From: Methyloprofundus sedimenti
Lineage (GTDB): Bacteria > Pseudomonadota > Gammaproteobacteria > Methylococcales > Methylomonadaceae
Assembly: GCF_002072955.1 (NCBI RefSeq)
Contig: NZ_LPUF01000005.1
Location: 1 to 64,000, forward strand
Direction: 5' to 3'
Length of the DNA: 64,000 bases
Shown here: in pieces, positions 13,540 to 22,647 of the stretch
How the letters are laid out: each line of letters starts with the position of its first letter
Position numbering within the stretch: position 1 is the stretch's first letter
Made by a program: the position numbers and the translations under genes
The notes under the pieces: generated by a model
Databases searched by the model: none
What the model was told of the DNA's origin: nothing
The model's input: only the letters and a program-made list of their open reading frames with translations

Positions 13540-16137
13540 TTGATAAAAAAGACCAGCTTTTCGCTTATAACGCTCGCTCTCCTTGTGACGGCCAATTTTT
13601 TTTTCTGGGCTTACATAAACCGTCCTGATAAAGTGCAGTCATGGGTGGGGCCAATGATGGGTGTATCCTTCAACCCCATGCGTGCGGATAATAATCCCAC
13701 AAAAGGTATTTATCCAAGTGAAGCGGAAATTAATGACGACTTGTCTTTACTGGTTGGACGCGTCCATGCTGTGCGCACCTATAGTGTTCAGAACGGTCTT
13801 GAACGCGTTCCTGAACTTGCGGCACAGCATAAACTAAATGTCACCGTCGGCGCTTGGATCAGCAGCAACCCTGTAGAAAGTCAAAAAGAAATAGATGCTT
13901 TAATCAGTATTAGTCGTAATAAGCATGCTGATAATATTGTGCGTACGCTGGTCGGCAATGAGTCTCTTCTGCGTAAAGAAGTGACCGTAGATGAACTCAT
14001 TGCTTATCTTAAGCAGGTTCGTAAACGAACATGGCGTCCGGTCAGTACATCAGAAACCTGGGATATATGGTTAGCCCATCCCGAACTAGCCAATGAAGTC
14101 GATTTTATTGCGGCCCATATTTTGCCCTACTGGGAAGGCATTCCAGCTGAAGAAGCAGTTGACTATGTATTCAACCGTTATCAAGCCCTGCGTGATGCTT
14201 TTCCTGATAAACCTATTGTCTTAACCGAAGTTGGCTGGCCTTCAGATGGCCAGCCAATACGTGGTGCAACGGCCAGCAAAGTCAACCAGGTTAGGTTTCT
14301 CCGTGATTTCCTGAATCGTGCAAAACAACAAGGATTAACTTACTATGTAGTAGAGGCGTTTGATCAGCCATGGAAGCAAGACATCGAGGGCTCTTCAGGT
14401 GCTTACTGGGGTATATTTACTGCAGATCGGGAAGCTAAATTTCAAATGCAAGGCGATGTGTTTAATATGCCTGACTGGCGAGACTGGGCGTTAATAGCGG
14501 CTATTTTAAGTATGCTGCTCATGACTCTGTTTTTGTTTACCCGGGTCAATATGAAGCTATCTGGAAAGATTTTTTTTGGCATTATCGCCAATCTTTCTGC
14601 CTCAACAATAGCATGGACAACATCCATAGGTGTAAGCCAATATCAAACGACACTGAGTCTGGCCCTGTGGATTATATTGCTGCTCATGCAGGCGATGGCG
14701 ATTCTTGTTTTACTGGTGGAGACGCTGGAAATTTCCGAAGTGCTCTGGAGCTCAGGAGGACAACGCAGCTTTAAGCCATTATCAGCGCCCAGTGATTTTG
14801 TTTACCCAAAAGTCTCATTGCATGTCCCTATTTATAACGAACCGCCTGAGATGGTCAAACAGACTTTAGCGGCATTGGCTAAGCTGGATTATCCAAATTT
14901 AGAGGTATTAATTATTGATAATAATACCAAAGATCCTGGCGTATGGCAGCCTGTTGAAGCTGAATGCAAACGACTTGGATCAGTTTTTCGTTTTTTTCAT
15001 CTGGATAACTGGCCAGGCTATAAAGCCGGAGCTATAAACTATGCACTGACACAAACAGCGAAAGATGCGGAAATCATTGCTGTAATTGATAGTGATTATA
15101 TTGTCGATCCAAACTGGCTAAAAGGTTTGGTGCCTTATTTTTCCAAACAAGACGTGGGTTTTGTACAAGCACCTCAAGATTACCGCGATTGGAGAGAAAA
15201 TAGCTTTAAAGCCTTGTGTCACTGGGAATATGCGGGATTTTTTCAGATTGGTATGGTGCAACGTAACGAATCTAATGCGATTATCCAGCATGGCACTATG
15301 ACTTTAGTGCGCAAATCGGCTTTAGAGTCGGTTGGTAGCTGGGGTGAATGGTGTATCTGTGAAGATAGTGAACTCGGATTGCGTTTATATCGCGCTGGTT
15401 ATGATTCTGTTTATGTGAAAGATTCATTGGGTCGCGGGGTAACGCCGGATACCCTGTCTGGTTATATGATTCAGCGTCATCGTTGGGTTTATGGTGCAAT
15501 GCAAATCCTCAAACATCATTGGCGTGCCTTGTTAAGGAGCAAGCAGTCATGTTTAACTCCCGCACAGCGATATTATTTTCTTGCCGGATGGTTGCCCTGG
15601 TTTTCTGATGCTTTAGCGTTATTATTTACTTTTGCCAGTTTATTGTTGACCATCAACATAATGTTGGATCCTGTACACAGCGAACTTCCAGTAAATGCCT
15701 TTATATTACCGACCATTGGTTTATTTGGCTTTAAAGTTTTTCGAACTATCTGGCTGTATCATGCGCGTGTAGGCTGCTCAACACTGCAAACATTAGGCGC
15801 TGCACTTGCCGGCCTCGCGTTGACTCATACCGTAGCGAAAGGAGTTTGGCAGGGATTATTTACCTCAGGTCGTCCTTTTATGCGTACCCCTAAATTTGAA
15901 AAATCCAGACCTTTTTTAGCTGGCTTGGTCACTATTAAAGAGGAGTTGTGTTTATTGATTTTACTCTGGTATGCAGCCGGTTATATGATGTCGCTAGAGC
16001 ATTTCGATAATGTTACTGGACAATTATGGGTCGCAGTTTTGCTGGTGCAATCAACACCCTATGCGGCTTCTTTTCTTATGCTTCTGGTTAATATCGCGCC
16101 GAATTTATCTTTTAAACAATCAAAGAAGTTAAGTTAG
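13540..16137 (+). CDS. ndvB: GH17-GT2 membrane beta-glucan synthase (NdvB-like)
   Basis: This 865-residue inner-membrane protein joins two enzymes. The N-terminal periplasmic part (about residues 35-300) is a GH17 beta-1,3-glucan hydrolase or transglycosylase domain, with Glu141 in VGNES and Glu230 in the family signature LTEVGWPS. After membrane segments near 316-400 comes a GT2 glycosyltransferase domain (VSLHVPIYNEPPEMV, the IDSDYIVD metal site, CEDSELGLRL and QRHRWV as the QxxRW motif). More membrane spans follow. The architecture matches Pseudomonas aeruginosa NdvB, which makes cyclic beta-1,3-glucans; the exact product here is inferred. Start is TTG at 13540. An OpgC-type gene follows 14 bases later. 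Confidence 0.85.
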   Translation: MIKKTSFSLITLALLVTANFFFWAYINRPDKVQSWVGPMMGVSFNPMRADNNPTKGIYPSEAEINDDLSLLVGRVHAVRTYSVQNGLERVPELAAQHKLNVTVGAWISSNPVESQKEIDALISISRNKHADNIVRTLVGNESLLRKEVTVDELIAYLKQVRKRTWRPVSTSETWDIWLAHPELANEVDFIAAHILPYWEGIPAEEAVDYVFNRYQALRDAFPDKPIVLTEVGWPSDGQPIRGATASKVNQVRFLRDFLNRAKQQGLTYYVVEAFDQPWKQDIEGSSGAYWGIFTADREAKFQMQGDVFNMPDWRDWALIAAILSMLLMTLFLFTRVNMKLSGKIFFGIIANLSASTIAWTTSIGVSQYQTTLSLALWIILLLMQAMAILVLLVETLEISEVLWSSGGQRSFKPLSAPSDFVYPKVSLHVPIYNEPPEMVKQTLAALAKLDYPNLEVLIIDNNTKDPGVWQPVEAECKRLGSVFRFFHLDNWPGYKAGAINYALTQTAKDAEIIAVIDSDYIVDPNWLKGLVPYFSKQDVGFVQAPQDYRDWRENSFKALCHWEYAGFFQIGMVQRNESNAIIQHGTMTLVRKSALESVGSWGEWCICEDSELGLRLYRAGYDSVYVKDSLGRGVTPDTLSGYMIQRHRWVYGAMQILKHHWRALLRSKQSCLTPAQRYYFLAGWLPWFSDALALLFTFASLLLTINIMLDPVHSELPVNAFILPTIGLFGFKVFRTIWLYHARVGCSTLQTLGAALAGLALTHTVAKGVWQGLFTSGRPFMRTPKFEKSRPFLAGLVTIKEELCLLILLWYAAGYMMSLEHFDNVTGQLWVAVLLVQSTPYAASFLMLLVNIAPNLSFKQSKKLS

Positions 16138-16151
16138 TACTAAAAATACCT

Positions 16152-17363
16152 ATGAAGACTTCTTTAACTGTGATTCCAAACGAACCCCTGTCATCCAGGT
16201 TTGCTTATTTGCATACCCATGTCGGCCGGGATCTACGGCTGGATTTTCTTCGCGGCCTGATTATGCTGGTTGTCATAAGCGTACATATGGAATATTTCTC
16301 GCTATTTAGCATGTTTGCGTGGGGGCGGATTGGCCATGTGTCCAGCGCTGAAGGTTTTGTCGCTTTATCCGGTATTGTTTTAGGGATCGTTTATAGACGC
16401 CGTTTACATCGAGAAGGCTTTAAAAATTGCGCTATAAAATTATGGCAACGCTCATTTCAGCTATACAGAATTAATCTTTTTATCATTTTAAGTATCGCTG
16501 TCTTAGGCACAATACCCAGTATTAATATTTTTGAGGTAAGTCATTGGGCATCTCCCGCAGCGCCGGATAAAATCTATTCTCTCTATCCGCCTGCGACAGC
16601 CTCCTGGCAAACGATTCTGCAACAAGCTTTGTTACTCAGAATTGGCCCGCACCAATTTCAAGTCATTGGCTTATATGTAGTACTGATTGCTCTAGCACCG
16701 CTGGTTCTTTTTTGTTTGCATCACCAGAAAACGCTGCTGCTAATTGTTGCTAGTTGCTTGCTATATTGGATCAATCACAAGCTAAATCTGAGAATAACCG
16801 GCGCTGGTTTTGAAAGAGGTTTCCCCACGCTCACCTGGCAGCTCCTGTTTGTCAATGGAATGGTTATTGGCTATCATCACGAAAAGGTGCTGGGATTCCT
16901 GATTGATCATAAAAATAAATTCGTGATATTTATTGCCGGACTTGTTTGTCTGGCCTTTATGTTTCTTGCCTTAAATAACCCCAATCCAATATTCTGGCCT
17001 TGGCGAACTTTCTCCCTAATTGATCCGGCTTATCACCATGAAATCTATATGACCTGGTTTCAAAAAAACACTTTGGGGCTGGGCCGAGTATTAAACAATA
17101 TAGTCTTATTTATTGTTTTTTATTATGCTCTGAGCCACTACTGGATGCCCATCAATAAAACGCTAGGCTGGCTACTGGTACCGTTAGGGCAGGCTTCTTT
17201 ATATGTTTTTATCCTGCACGTTTATTTTATAATACTGTTTAGCAATACATCACTGCCCGGATACAATAATTTTTTCATCAATACCGGAATACATTTGGCG
17301 ACGATTCTTATTATTTGGGCAATGGTGAAATATCGAGTTTTATTTAACCTTATTCCCAGATAA
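16152..17363 (+). CDS. opgC: OpgC-family membrane protein (periplasmic glucan modification)
   Basis: This 403-residue integral membrane protein has about ten hydrophobic segments. The start of the first, LDFLRGLIMLVVISVHMEYF, and the following SSAEGFVALSGIVLGIVYRRR are hallmarks of the OpgC/MdoC domain, related to membrane acyltransferases. In enterobacteria and alpha-proteobacteria such proteins attach succinyl groups to periplasmic glucans. Its position 14 bases after the GH17-GT2 glucan synthase supports a role in decorating that glucan. The donor and substituent are not visible in the sequence. Confidence 0.82.
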   Translation: MKTSLTVIPNEPLSSRFAYLHTHVGRDLRLDFLRGLIMLVVISVHMEYFSLFSMFAWGRIGHVSSAEGFVALSGIVLGIVYRRRLHREGFKNCAIKLWQRSFQLYRINLFIILSIAVLGTIPSINIFEVSHWASPAAPDKIYSLYPPATASWQTILQQALLLRIGPHQFQVIGLYVVLIALAPLVLFCLHHQKTLLLIVASCLLYWINHKLNLRITGAGFERGFPTLTWQLLFVNGMVIGYHHEKVLGFLIDHKNKFVIFIAGLVCLAFMFLALNNPNPIFWPWRTFSLIDPAYHHEIYMTWFQKNTLGLGRVLNNIVLFIVFYYALSHYWMPINKTLGWLLVPLGQASLYVFILHVYFIILFSNTSLPGYNNFFINTGIHLATILIIWAMVKYRVLFNLIPR

Positions 17364-17621
17364 ATTGATCTTGAAATGCTCCACTAGCTTGTATTCAAGT
17401 ATTTCGCCTTCATGTAGGCTCTGCCACGCTCTACCTTGAATAACTTAATCGCCGCATCAATAGGCAACAAAAGTTTAGCTGAGTTTTTGAAATCAAAATT
17501 ATCAACTCAGTACAATCCAGGCATCCTGAAGATCGGATAAAACGGTTTTTGGGTAATGAATTGGTTCCTGGGTAAATGTCATGGAAGCGAAGTAACAGTA
17601 ATTCTTAATCTTGGTGATAGA

Positions 17622-18011
17622 TTAGCTATATTTATCCTCCCTCTCGTGCAGGGATCTCTCATGCTCTGCCTGGCATTTTATACATCGCGCCGCTGTAGGC
17701 TGTACTTCAAGGCGCTGATATTTTATGGGAGTGTCACAGTCTCTGCATCGTCCATATTTATCCTCGCTCATTCTCAGCAGGGCAGCTTCAATATCTTTAA
17801 CTTCCTGAATATGATGGCTAATCACCGCGAGGTTAATATCAACCAGAAAATCAGCCAAAGAGTCATCACCTATATCGTGGACTTGACTGGCAGTTTGGCT
17901 ATATTCCTCATTATCGAACGTCAGTAATTCCTGTTTAATTTCATCCCGCAATTCCAGAAAACGTTTATCTAATTGTGCTTTTAGTTCCGTGGTTTGTTTT
18001 TTTGATAACAT
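17622..18011 (-). CDS. DksA/TraR-family zinc-finger protein
   Basis: The product is a 129-residue relative of DksA, whose members bind RNA polymerase in the secondary channel and alter promoter choice. A coiled-coil N-terminal half rich in Lys, Glu and Leu is followed by a zinc-finger with CRDC and CIKC pairs about 18 residues apart. I start it at the ATG at 18011; a TTG at 18056 would add 15 residues that do not look conserved. The acidic DxxDxA-like tip of true DksA is not obvious, so this is probably a paralogue rather than the housekeeping DksA. Confidence 0.8.
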   Translation of the reverse strand: MLSKKQTTELKAQLDKRFLELRDEIKQELLTFDNEEYSQTASQVHDIGDDSLADFLVDINLAVISHHIQEVKDIEAALLRMSEDKYGRCRDCDTPIKYQRLEVQPTAARCIKCQAEHERSLHEREDKYS

Positions 18012-18275
18012 AGATATTCTTTTTGTTTTTATGGAAAACGGATTAATCTGGATCAAAAGAGAGCGTTATGGGGGCTACTTATTTTTATACTAAAGTGGCC
18101 GATTATAGTGCTCGTAAAATTCACATTACTCAACCTGTTTTAGTTTATTTAGATAGTTGGCGTTATTTTTGAGAGCCTTTGTTCCTTGGCGCGAACTTGT
18201 GGGGCGAAGAAATAGCATAGCGTATTTTAACGTCCCATTGTGTGATTTAGGGTCAATGCTCAGCTAAAAAAGGTA

Positions 18276-19610
18276 TTAAATTCCCATGCCATTTAATTGG
18301 CTTGCAACATACTTTGCATGGTTATCTGTCATGCCTACAAGGTAATCAATTACTCTTTGGTACATAGGAAATAAATCGGTAGATTTTTCTGGCTTATCAC
18401 TCCCCATTAAAGCTAATGCTCTCTTGTTTCTGAACGAAAGTGAATTTTCATCTTTTTGATACAGCTCAAATGTAGCTTTGATCAGATTGTCGAGTATGGT
18501 CTCTATAATATTATAGGCCCCCAACTCAAGTTCAATCTTTCTATGTTCATTAAATATTTTCTCGTGCCCTAATCTTTTTGCATCCTCTATCCCTTTTTTA
18601 AGAGCTGCATCTGAGAATAAAGAGATTAAATCTTTTGGCTGCTTATCACTCATCAATGCTTCGTAGTTTTCCTTAAATACTTCCATTGTATGTACAGCTA
18701 AACTATCAATTGCTTTTGCGACCAGCTTGGACACTTTTTTAATATCAGAAAGCGCATCATTGCTGTAAATTTCCTCTACTTCGGTGCAATCACAAAGAAG
18801 ACTAAAAATAGCTTTGACATCCTCAATAGTTATAATTTCAAGCTCAATAGCATCTTGTAAATCCAGTAATCCGTAACAAATGTCATCAGATGCTTCCATG
18901 AGATAAGAAAAAATATGCCTCTTATAAGAACCATCCTCCTTCTTTAGTTCAAGCTCCGTAAACAAAATATCAAAAAACTTTTTTTCGCTGTGAAAATAAT
19001 TGAATTTTGATTTACCGTTTTCCTCGCACTTATTTGAAGAATAAGGATACTTTACCAATGCACCTAGTGTTGCAAACGTAAGTCGCATACCGCCAAGAGA
19101 TATATTATTTTCAATTTTACTCACAATTCTAAAGCTCTGTGCATTACCATCAAAATGTTGAAAATCACTTATTTCTTCAGCTTTTAATGACTTTAAAAAT
19201 TCAGTATCAGCATGTGTGTTAAACCACTCTTTAATGACTTCCTCTCCTGCATGACCAAAAGGTGGGTTGCCAATATCATGTGCTAAACATGCCGTCTGAA
19301 TAATATAGGCAACATCATAAGGCTCAATTTCTTCAGTAGGATATAGTGCTTTTAGCATTTTTCCACACTGAAGCCCTAAAGATCTCCCGACACTGGCAAC
19401 TTCTAAACTATGAGTCAGTCTATTATGGACATGATCATTTGCTGATAAAGGATGGACTTGCGTTTTTCTTGACAAGCGTCTAAAAGAATTGGAGAAAATC
19501 AATCTATCATAATCTTTTTGAAAACTACTTCTGTAATCAGCTTCATTATTATCTTTATCTATTTTCTCAAAGTTATAAAATCTTTTCTTAGACAATAATT
19601 CTTCAATCAT
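18276..19610 (-). CDS. dgt: Deoxyguanosinetriphosphate triphosphohydrolase-like protein (dGTPase)
   Basis: This HD-superfamily enzyme would split dGTP, or dNTPs generally, into a nucleoside and triphosphate. The 444 residues begin with the family pattern DYDRLIFSNSFRRLSRKTQVHPL, then NRLTHSLEVASVGRSLG, which supplies the first metal-binding His. CLAHDIGNPPFGHAGEEVI contains the HD pair. Other typical segments are HFDGNAQSFRIV and EASDDICYGLLDLQDAIE. It lies 45 bases downstream of the HEPN-MNT pair on the same strand. Dgt-type enzymes can have antiviral roles, but nothing here argues for more than a dNTP housekeeping function. Confidence 0.9.
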   Translation of the reverse strand: MIEELLSKKRFYNFEKIDKDNNEADYRSSFQKDYDRLIFSNSFRRLSRKTQVHPLSANDHVHNRLTHSLEVASVGRSLGLQCGKMLKALYPTEEIEPYDVAYIIQTACLAHDIGNPPFGHAGEEVIKEWFNTHADTEFLKSLKAEEISDFQHFDGNAQSFRIVSKIENNISLGGMRLTFATLGALVKYPYSSNKCEENGKSKFNYFHSEKKFFDILFTELELKKEDGSYKRHIFSYLMEASDDICYGLLDLQDAIELEIITIEDVKAIFSLLCDCTEVEEIYSNDALSDIKKVSKLVAKAIDSLAVHTMEVFKENYEALMSDKQPKDLISLFSDAALKKGIEDAKRLGHEKIFNEHRKIELELGAYNIIETILDNLIKATFELYQKDENSLSFRNKRALALMGSDKPEKSTDLFPMYQRVIDYLVGMTDNHAKYVASQLNGMGI

Positions 19611-19655
19611 AGTATTTCTTTTTATAGTAAAAAATTAAAATAAAGAATGAGTTCC

Positions 19656-20003
19656 TCAGTTCTTGCCTATTTTGTTTTGCGCGGATTGTACGATCATTTT
19701 GTTAGCTTTAATGATTTCTCGAGAGGCAACTGACGTCGCCGCCCAATCTACTACTATATCTACTTTAAAGGGTAAGTCTGATTCATCAAAGGCTTCCTTT
19801 AGAATGGCATATTCACTTAAGGAAAGTGCTTGATGGGTGATAATAACTAAATCCAGATCGGAAAATTGTTTGGCTTTCCCTCTAACGCGAGAGCCAAATG
19901 CCCATACTTCATATAGGGGGGCATAAGTTTTAAGAATCTGGCTTATTGCTTTCCATTCCTCTGGCTTCACATCAAGTTTTGCTAAAGCCATGCTATCGGT
20001 CAT
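19656..20003 (-). CDS. mntA: MNT-type minimal nucleotidyltransferase (MntA-like antitoxin)
   Basis: The 115-residue product has the nucleotidyltransferase motif GSRVRGKAKQFSDLDLVI, that is GS followed ten residues later by DxD, and a third acidic residue in VDIVVDW. In characterised HEPN-MNT pairs this protein adds AMP groups to the HEPN toxin and silences it. Its ATG overlaps the stop of the upstream HEPN gene by four bases, giving tight translational coupling, which is the usual layout. The motif looks intact, so activity is likely. Confidence 0.85.
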   Translation of the reverse strand: MTDSMALAKLDVKPEEWKAISQILKTYAPLYEVWAFGSRVRGKAKQFSDLDLVIITHQALSLSEYAILKEAFDESDLPFKVDIVVDWAATSVASREIIKANKMIVQSAQNKIGKN

Positions 20004-20428
20004 TCTTTATTGCTTCTTGCTATAAGTTGCTGGTAGAGGTGTTTGGCTTCGAGCAAAAAATCTGGGGCTATTTGATATACTTGTTCGGCTTTATCTGCAT
20101 CATAAGTATGACTGCTATTATTTCTCGCTTGGCGATAAGTACGCCATACGAGCCAATCAGAGCGTAGTAAGCCTTTTTCGTTGCCAGTACGAATCAGTTC
20201 TTGAAAAGAACGGGTGTTAATGTCCTCGGTACTTGCGGCCGTTTCTTCCAGAAAGCGTTTTAGCATTTTATGGCTGAGTTCATAAGTAAACTTAAAGCAT
20301 TGAATGACCGAATTACGTAACTGTTCAAATAAGCCTGGATCATTTATGGCTAATGGCGAGGTCGCATAGTCTAAGCTTTTTTCTAGCTGATTAATTGCGT
20401 TGGCTAGAGGTGAAAAATCCAGGCTCAT
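20000..20428 (-). CDS. hepT: HEPN-domain protein (HepT / HI0074-like toxin)
   Basis: This 142-residue all-helical protein has the HEPN RNase motif as RNNSSHTY (R-x4-H-x-Y) and the family segment CFKFTYELSHKMLKRFL. In related pairs the HEPN protein is a ribonuclease toxin or, in the older Haemophilus HI0074 naming, the substrate-binding partner of the nucleotidyltransferase. It begins only five bases after the pqqE stop codon on the same strand, so it may be read from the pqq transcript as well as from any promoter inside pqqE. Confidence 0.85.
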   Translation of the reverse strand: MSLDFSPLANAINQLEKSLDYATSPLAINDPGLFEQLRNSVIQCFKFTYELSHKMLKRFLEETAASTEDINTRSFQELIRTGNEKGLLRSDWLVWRTYRQARNNSSHTYDADKAEQVYQIAPDFLLEAKHLYQQLIARSNKE

Positions 20429-20433
20429 ACGAT

Positions 20434-21558
20434 TTAATAAGCTTTCGAGTTCTTGCTATTACGGAAAATCAACGGTTTTTCATCGCAGGCTAAAGCCGAT
20501 TGCCTCGCTGATTCAATGGCCTCATCGACAATATGCTTATCAGGTGATTTGCTACACACAGGATCGGTTTTATACATATCGCCGGTGAGTAAATAGGCTT
20601 GGCAGCGACAACCGCCGAAGTCTTTATCTTTTTCATCGCAGCTTTTGCACGGCTCTTGCATCCATTCTGTACCACGGAAAAAGTTAAACGCTTTAGATTC
20701 ATACCAGATTTCAGCAATACTGTAGTCGTTGACATTGGGGCAATCTAAACCGGGTAATTCTCGTGCGGAATGACAGGGTAGGGCAACGCCGTCGGGTGCA
20801 ATGGTTAAAAATGTCGTACCCCAGCCATTCATGCAGGCTTTAGGGCGGTCTTCATGAAAATCAGGGATCACATAATAAATTTTCATTTTGCCGGCGACTT
20901 TTTCTTTAAAGGCCTGGGCGATTGCCTCTGCGGCTTGGTATTGTTCTTGGGTGGGCATTAATAGGTCGCGGTTGGCATGTGCCCAGCCATAATATTGGGT
21001 ATTGGCTAATTCAACATAGTCTGCGCCGAGTTTTTCAGCCATGGCAAGAATATCCGCCATTTGGTGAATGTTTTCACGATGAATAACGACGCATAAGACC
21101 ATTGGGTAGCCGTGTTTTTTTACTAAACGCGCGACTTCTTGTTTGCTGTGAAAAGATTCGGTACCCGCGATATGGTCGTTTAAGTCTTGGGTGCTGGCTT
21201 GAATGCTGACCTGGATATGATCCAGGCCAGCTTCTTTTAGCTGGATGATTTTTGCTTCAGTTAGACCGTAACCAGAAGTGATTAGGTTCGAGTAATAGCC
21301 GAGGTCACGTGCATGTTGGACTAATTCAGGTAAATCCTGGCGTGTTAAAGGCTCTCCGCCAGAAAAACCGAGCTGTACTGCGCCCATTTTGCGAGCTTCG
21401 GACAGCACGCGTTTCCAGTCTTCGGTGCTGATTTCATCGCTATATTTTGCGTAATCAAGCGGATTGGAGCAGTACGGGCATTGCAGTGGACATTTATAAG
21501 TAAGTTCTGCTAATAACCAGCGGGGAGGGGTGATGTTAGTTTTGTTGGATCCAGCCAT
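20434..21558 (-). CDS. pqqE: PQQ synthesis radical SAM enzyme PqqE
   Basis: PqqE forms the carbon-carbon bond between the Glu and Tyr side chains of PqqA, the first committed step of pyrroloquinoline quinone synthesis. The 374-residue protein has the radical SAM cluster motif CPLQCPYC near residue 28, the GGEPL motif, and a C-terminal SPASM domain. The SPASM domain carries the auxiliary-cluster cysteines CHSARELPGLDC, CKSCDEKDKDFGGCRC and CSKS. The gene overlaps pqqD by 23 bases. All expected cluster residues are visible. Confidence 0.96.
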   Translation of the reverse strand: MAGSNKTNITPPRWLLAELTYKCPLQCPYCSNPLDYAKYSDEISTEDWKRVLSEARKMGAVQLGFSGGEPLTRQDLPELVQHARDLGYYSNLITSGYGLTEAKIIQLKEAGLDHIQVSIQASTQDLNDHIAGTESFHSKQEVARLVKKHGYPMVLCVVIHRENIHQMADILAMAEKLGADYVELANTQYYGWAHANRDLLMPTQEQYQAAEAIAQAFKEKVAGKMKIYYVIPDFHEDRPKACMNGWGTTFLTIAPDGVALPCHSARELPGLDCPNVNDYSIAEIWYESKAFNFFRGTEWMQEPCKSCDEKDKDFGGCRCQAYLLTGDMYKTDPVCSKSPDKHIVDEAIESARQSALACDEKPLIFRNSKNSKAY

Positions 21559-21808
21559 TGCTTAGTGCTACCTCTAAAAAGCCTGAAATATCGTTTCTTA
21601 AGCCCGTGGTGGCAAATTTTTCTTCCAAGTCGGCAACGAGTTGATCTAGGTTACGTGTGCCATCGCAGAGTTTTAATATTTCTGCGGAACTTTGGTTTAA
21701 TTCCACCATGCCTTCAGGATAGAGTATAACATCTTTTTGCTGCGCTTCTTCCCACTGTAGGCGGTGCATAGGGGAGAATTGGATAGTTTGTTCTGGGTTA
21801 AGGCTCAT
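21536..21808 (-). CDS. pqqD: PqqD, PqqA-binding chaperone
   Basis: This 90-residue protein is the peptide chaperone that binds PqqA and presents it to PqqE. The family features are visible: an N-terminal beta region (FSPMHRLQWEEAQQKDVILYPEGMVELNQSSAEIL) followed by the winged-helix part (LCDGTRNLDQLVADLEEKF). Its 3' end overlaps pqqE by 23 bases, consistent with coupled production of the two partners. Confidence 0.95.
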   Translation of the reverse strand: MSLNPEQTIQFSPMHRLQWEEAQQKDVILYPEGMVELNQSSAEILKLCDGTRNLDQLVADLEEKFATTGLRNDISGFLEVALSNGWIQQN

Positions 21809-21919
21809 GTTATTTTGCTTTGATGTTATTTTAAGCTTGTTTAAAAGCAGGACGGACTTTAGTTGGCTAATGAAAATATTAGCGTGTCTTAAGGACTACA
21901 AGCCCACCCTATAATTTAA

Positions 21920-22645
21920 TTAATCTTCAACATTATAATATGGAGGCATATCATTGATATAGGCCATGTACATGGCATCAGCCATGCACCATAGAACATT
22001 TAATTTGAATTTCAAAATCTCCAGCATGCGTTCTTGTTGGGCACGGGTTTTATAGTAATCCAGGGTAATTTCTAAACCATGCTCGACATCACGACGCGCT
22101 TCGCTTAAACGCTTGCGGAAGTAAATATAGCCTTTTTCCTCAACCCATGGATAAAGTTCAGGCCAATTACTGAGGCGTTGCTGATGAATCTTTGGCGCAA
22201 ATAATTCAGTTAAAGATGAACTAGCCGCTTCATGCCATTCTGAATTGCGTGCAAAATTAACATAGGCTTCAACTGCAAATTTAACACCCGGTAATACATG
22301 CTTTAATGAGGTGACTTCTTCTCGGGTCATGCCGACCGCAATTCCTAACTGTATCCATGCTTCTATGCCACCGGGGTCGCCAGGGTGACCGTCGTGATCC
22401 AAAATACGCTGGGTCCACAGAGCGCGTGTTTCGCGATCAGGGCAGTTAGCCAGGATATTGGCATCTTTAATTGGAATCATGATTTGATAATAAAACCGAT
22501 TCGCAACCCAGCCTTGTAATTGTTTTTTTGTTAGTTTGCCTTCATTCATCAAGGTGTGCATAGGATGGTGAATGTGATAAAACTTTTCCATGTCACGTAA
22601 TTTGGCTTCAAATTCTTCACGTGTCCAGGGTGTTTGCTCTGTCAT
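21920..22645 (-). CDS. pqqC: Pyrroloquinoline-quinone synthase PqqC
   Basis: PqqC is the cofactor-free oxidase that carries out the final ring closure and oxidation in PQQ synthesis. The 241-residue length is standard. Conserved segments include [38 protein letters not shown], the [16 protein letters not shown] region and the C-terminal [15 protein letters not shown]. It starts two bases after the pqqB stop, and a gap of 111 bases separates it from pqqD. Confidence 0.96.
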   Translation of the reverse strand: MTEQTPWTREEFEAKLRDMEKFYHIHHPMHTLMNEGKLTKKQLQGWVANRFYYQIMIPIKDANILANCPDRETRALWTQRILDHDGHPGDPGGIEAWIQLGIAVGMTREEVTSLKHVLPGVKFAVEAYVNFARNSEWHEAASSSLTELFAPKIHQQRLSNWPELYPWVEEKGYIYFRKRLSEARRDVEHGLEITLDYYKTRAQQERMLEILKFKLNVLWCMADAMYMAYINDMPPYYNVED

Positions 22646-22647
22646 AA

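Noticed and set aside
17556-17927. A 123-codon plus-strand frame
   Set aside because: It lies antisense to the DksA-type gene, which has clear zinc-finger motifs; the plus-strand product has no sensible features.
18276-20428. A defence island formed by dGTPase plus HEPN-MNT
   Set aside because: Both can act against phage in some bacteria, but no other defence gene, mobile boundary or composition shift is seen here; the link is too weak.
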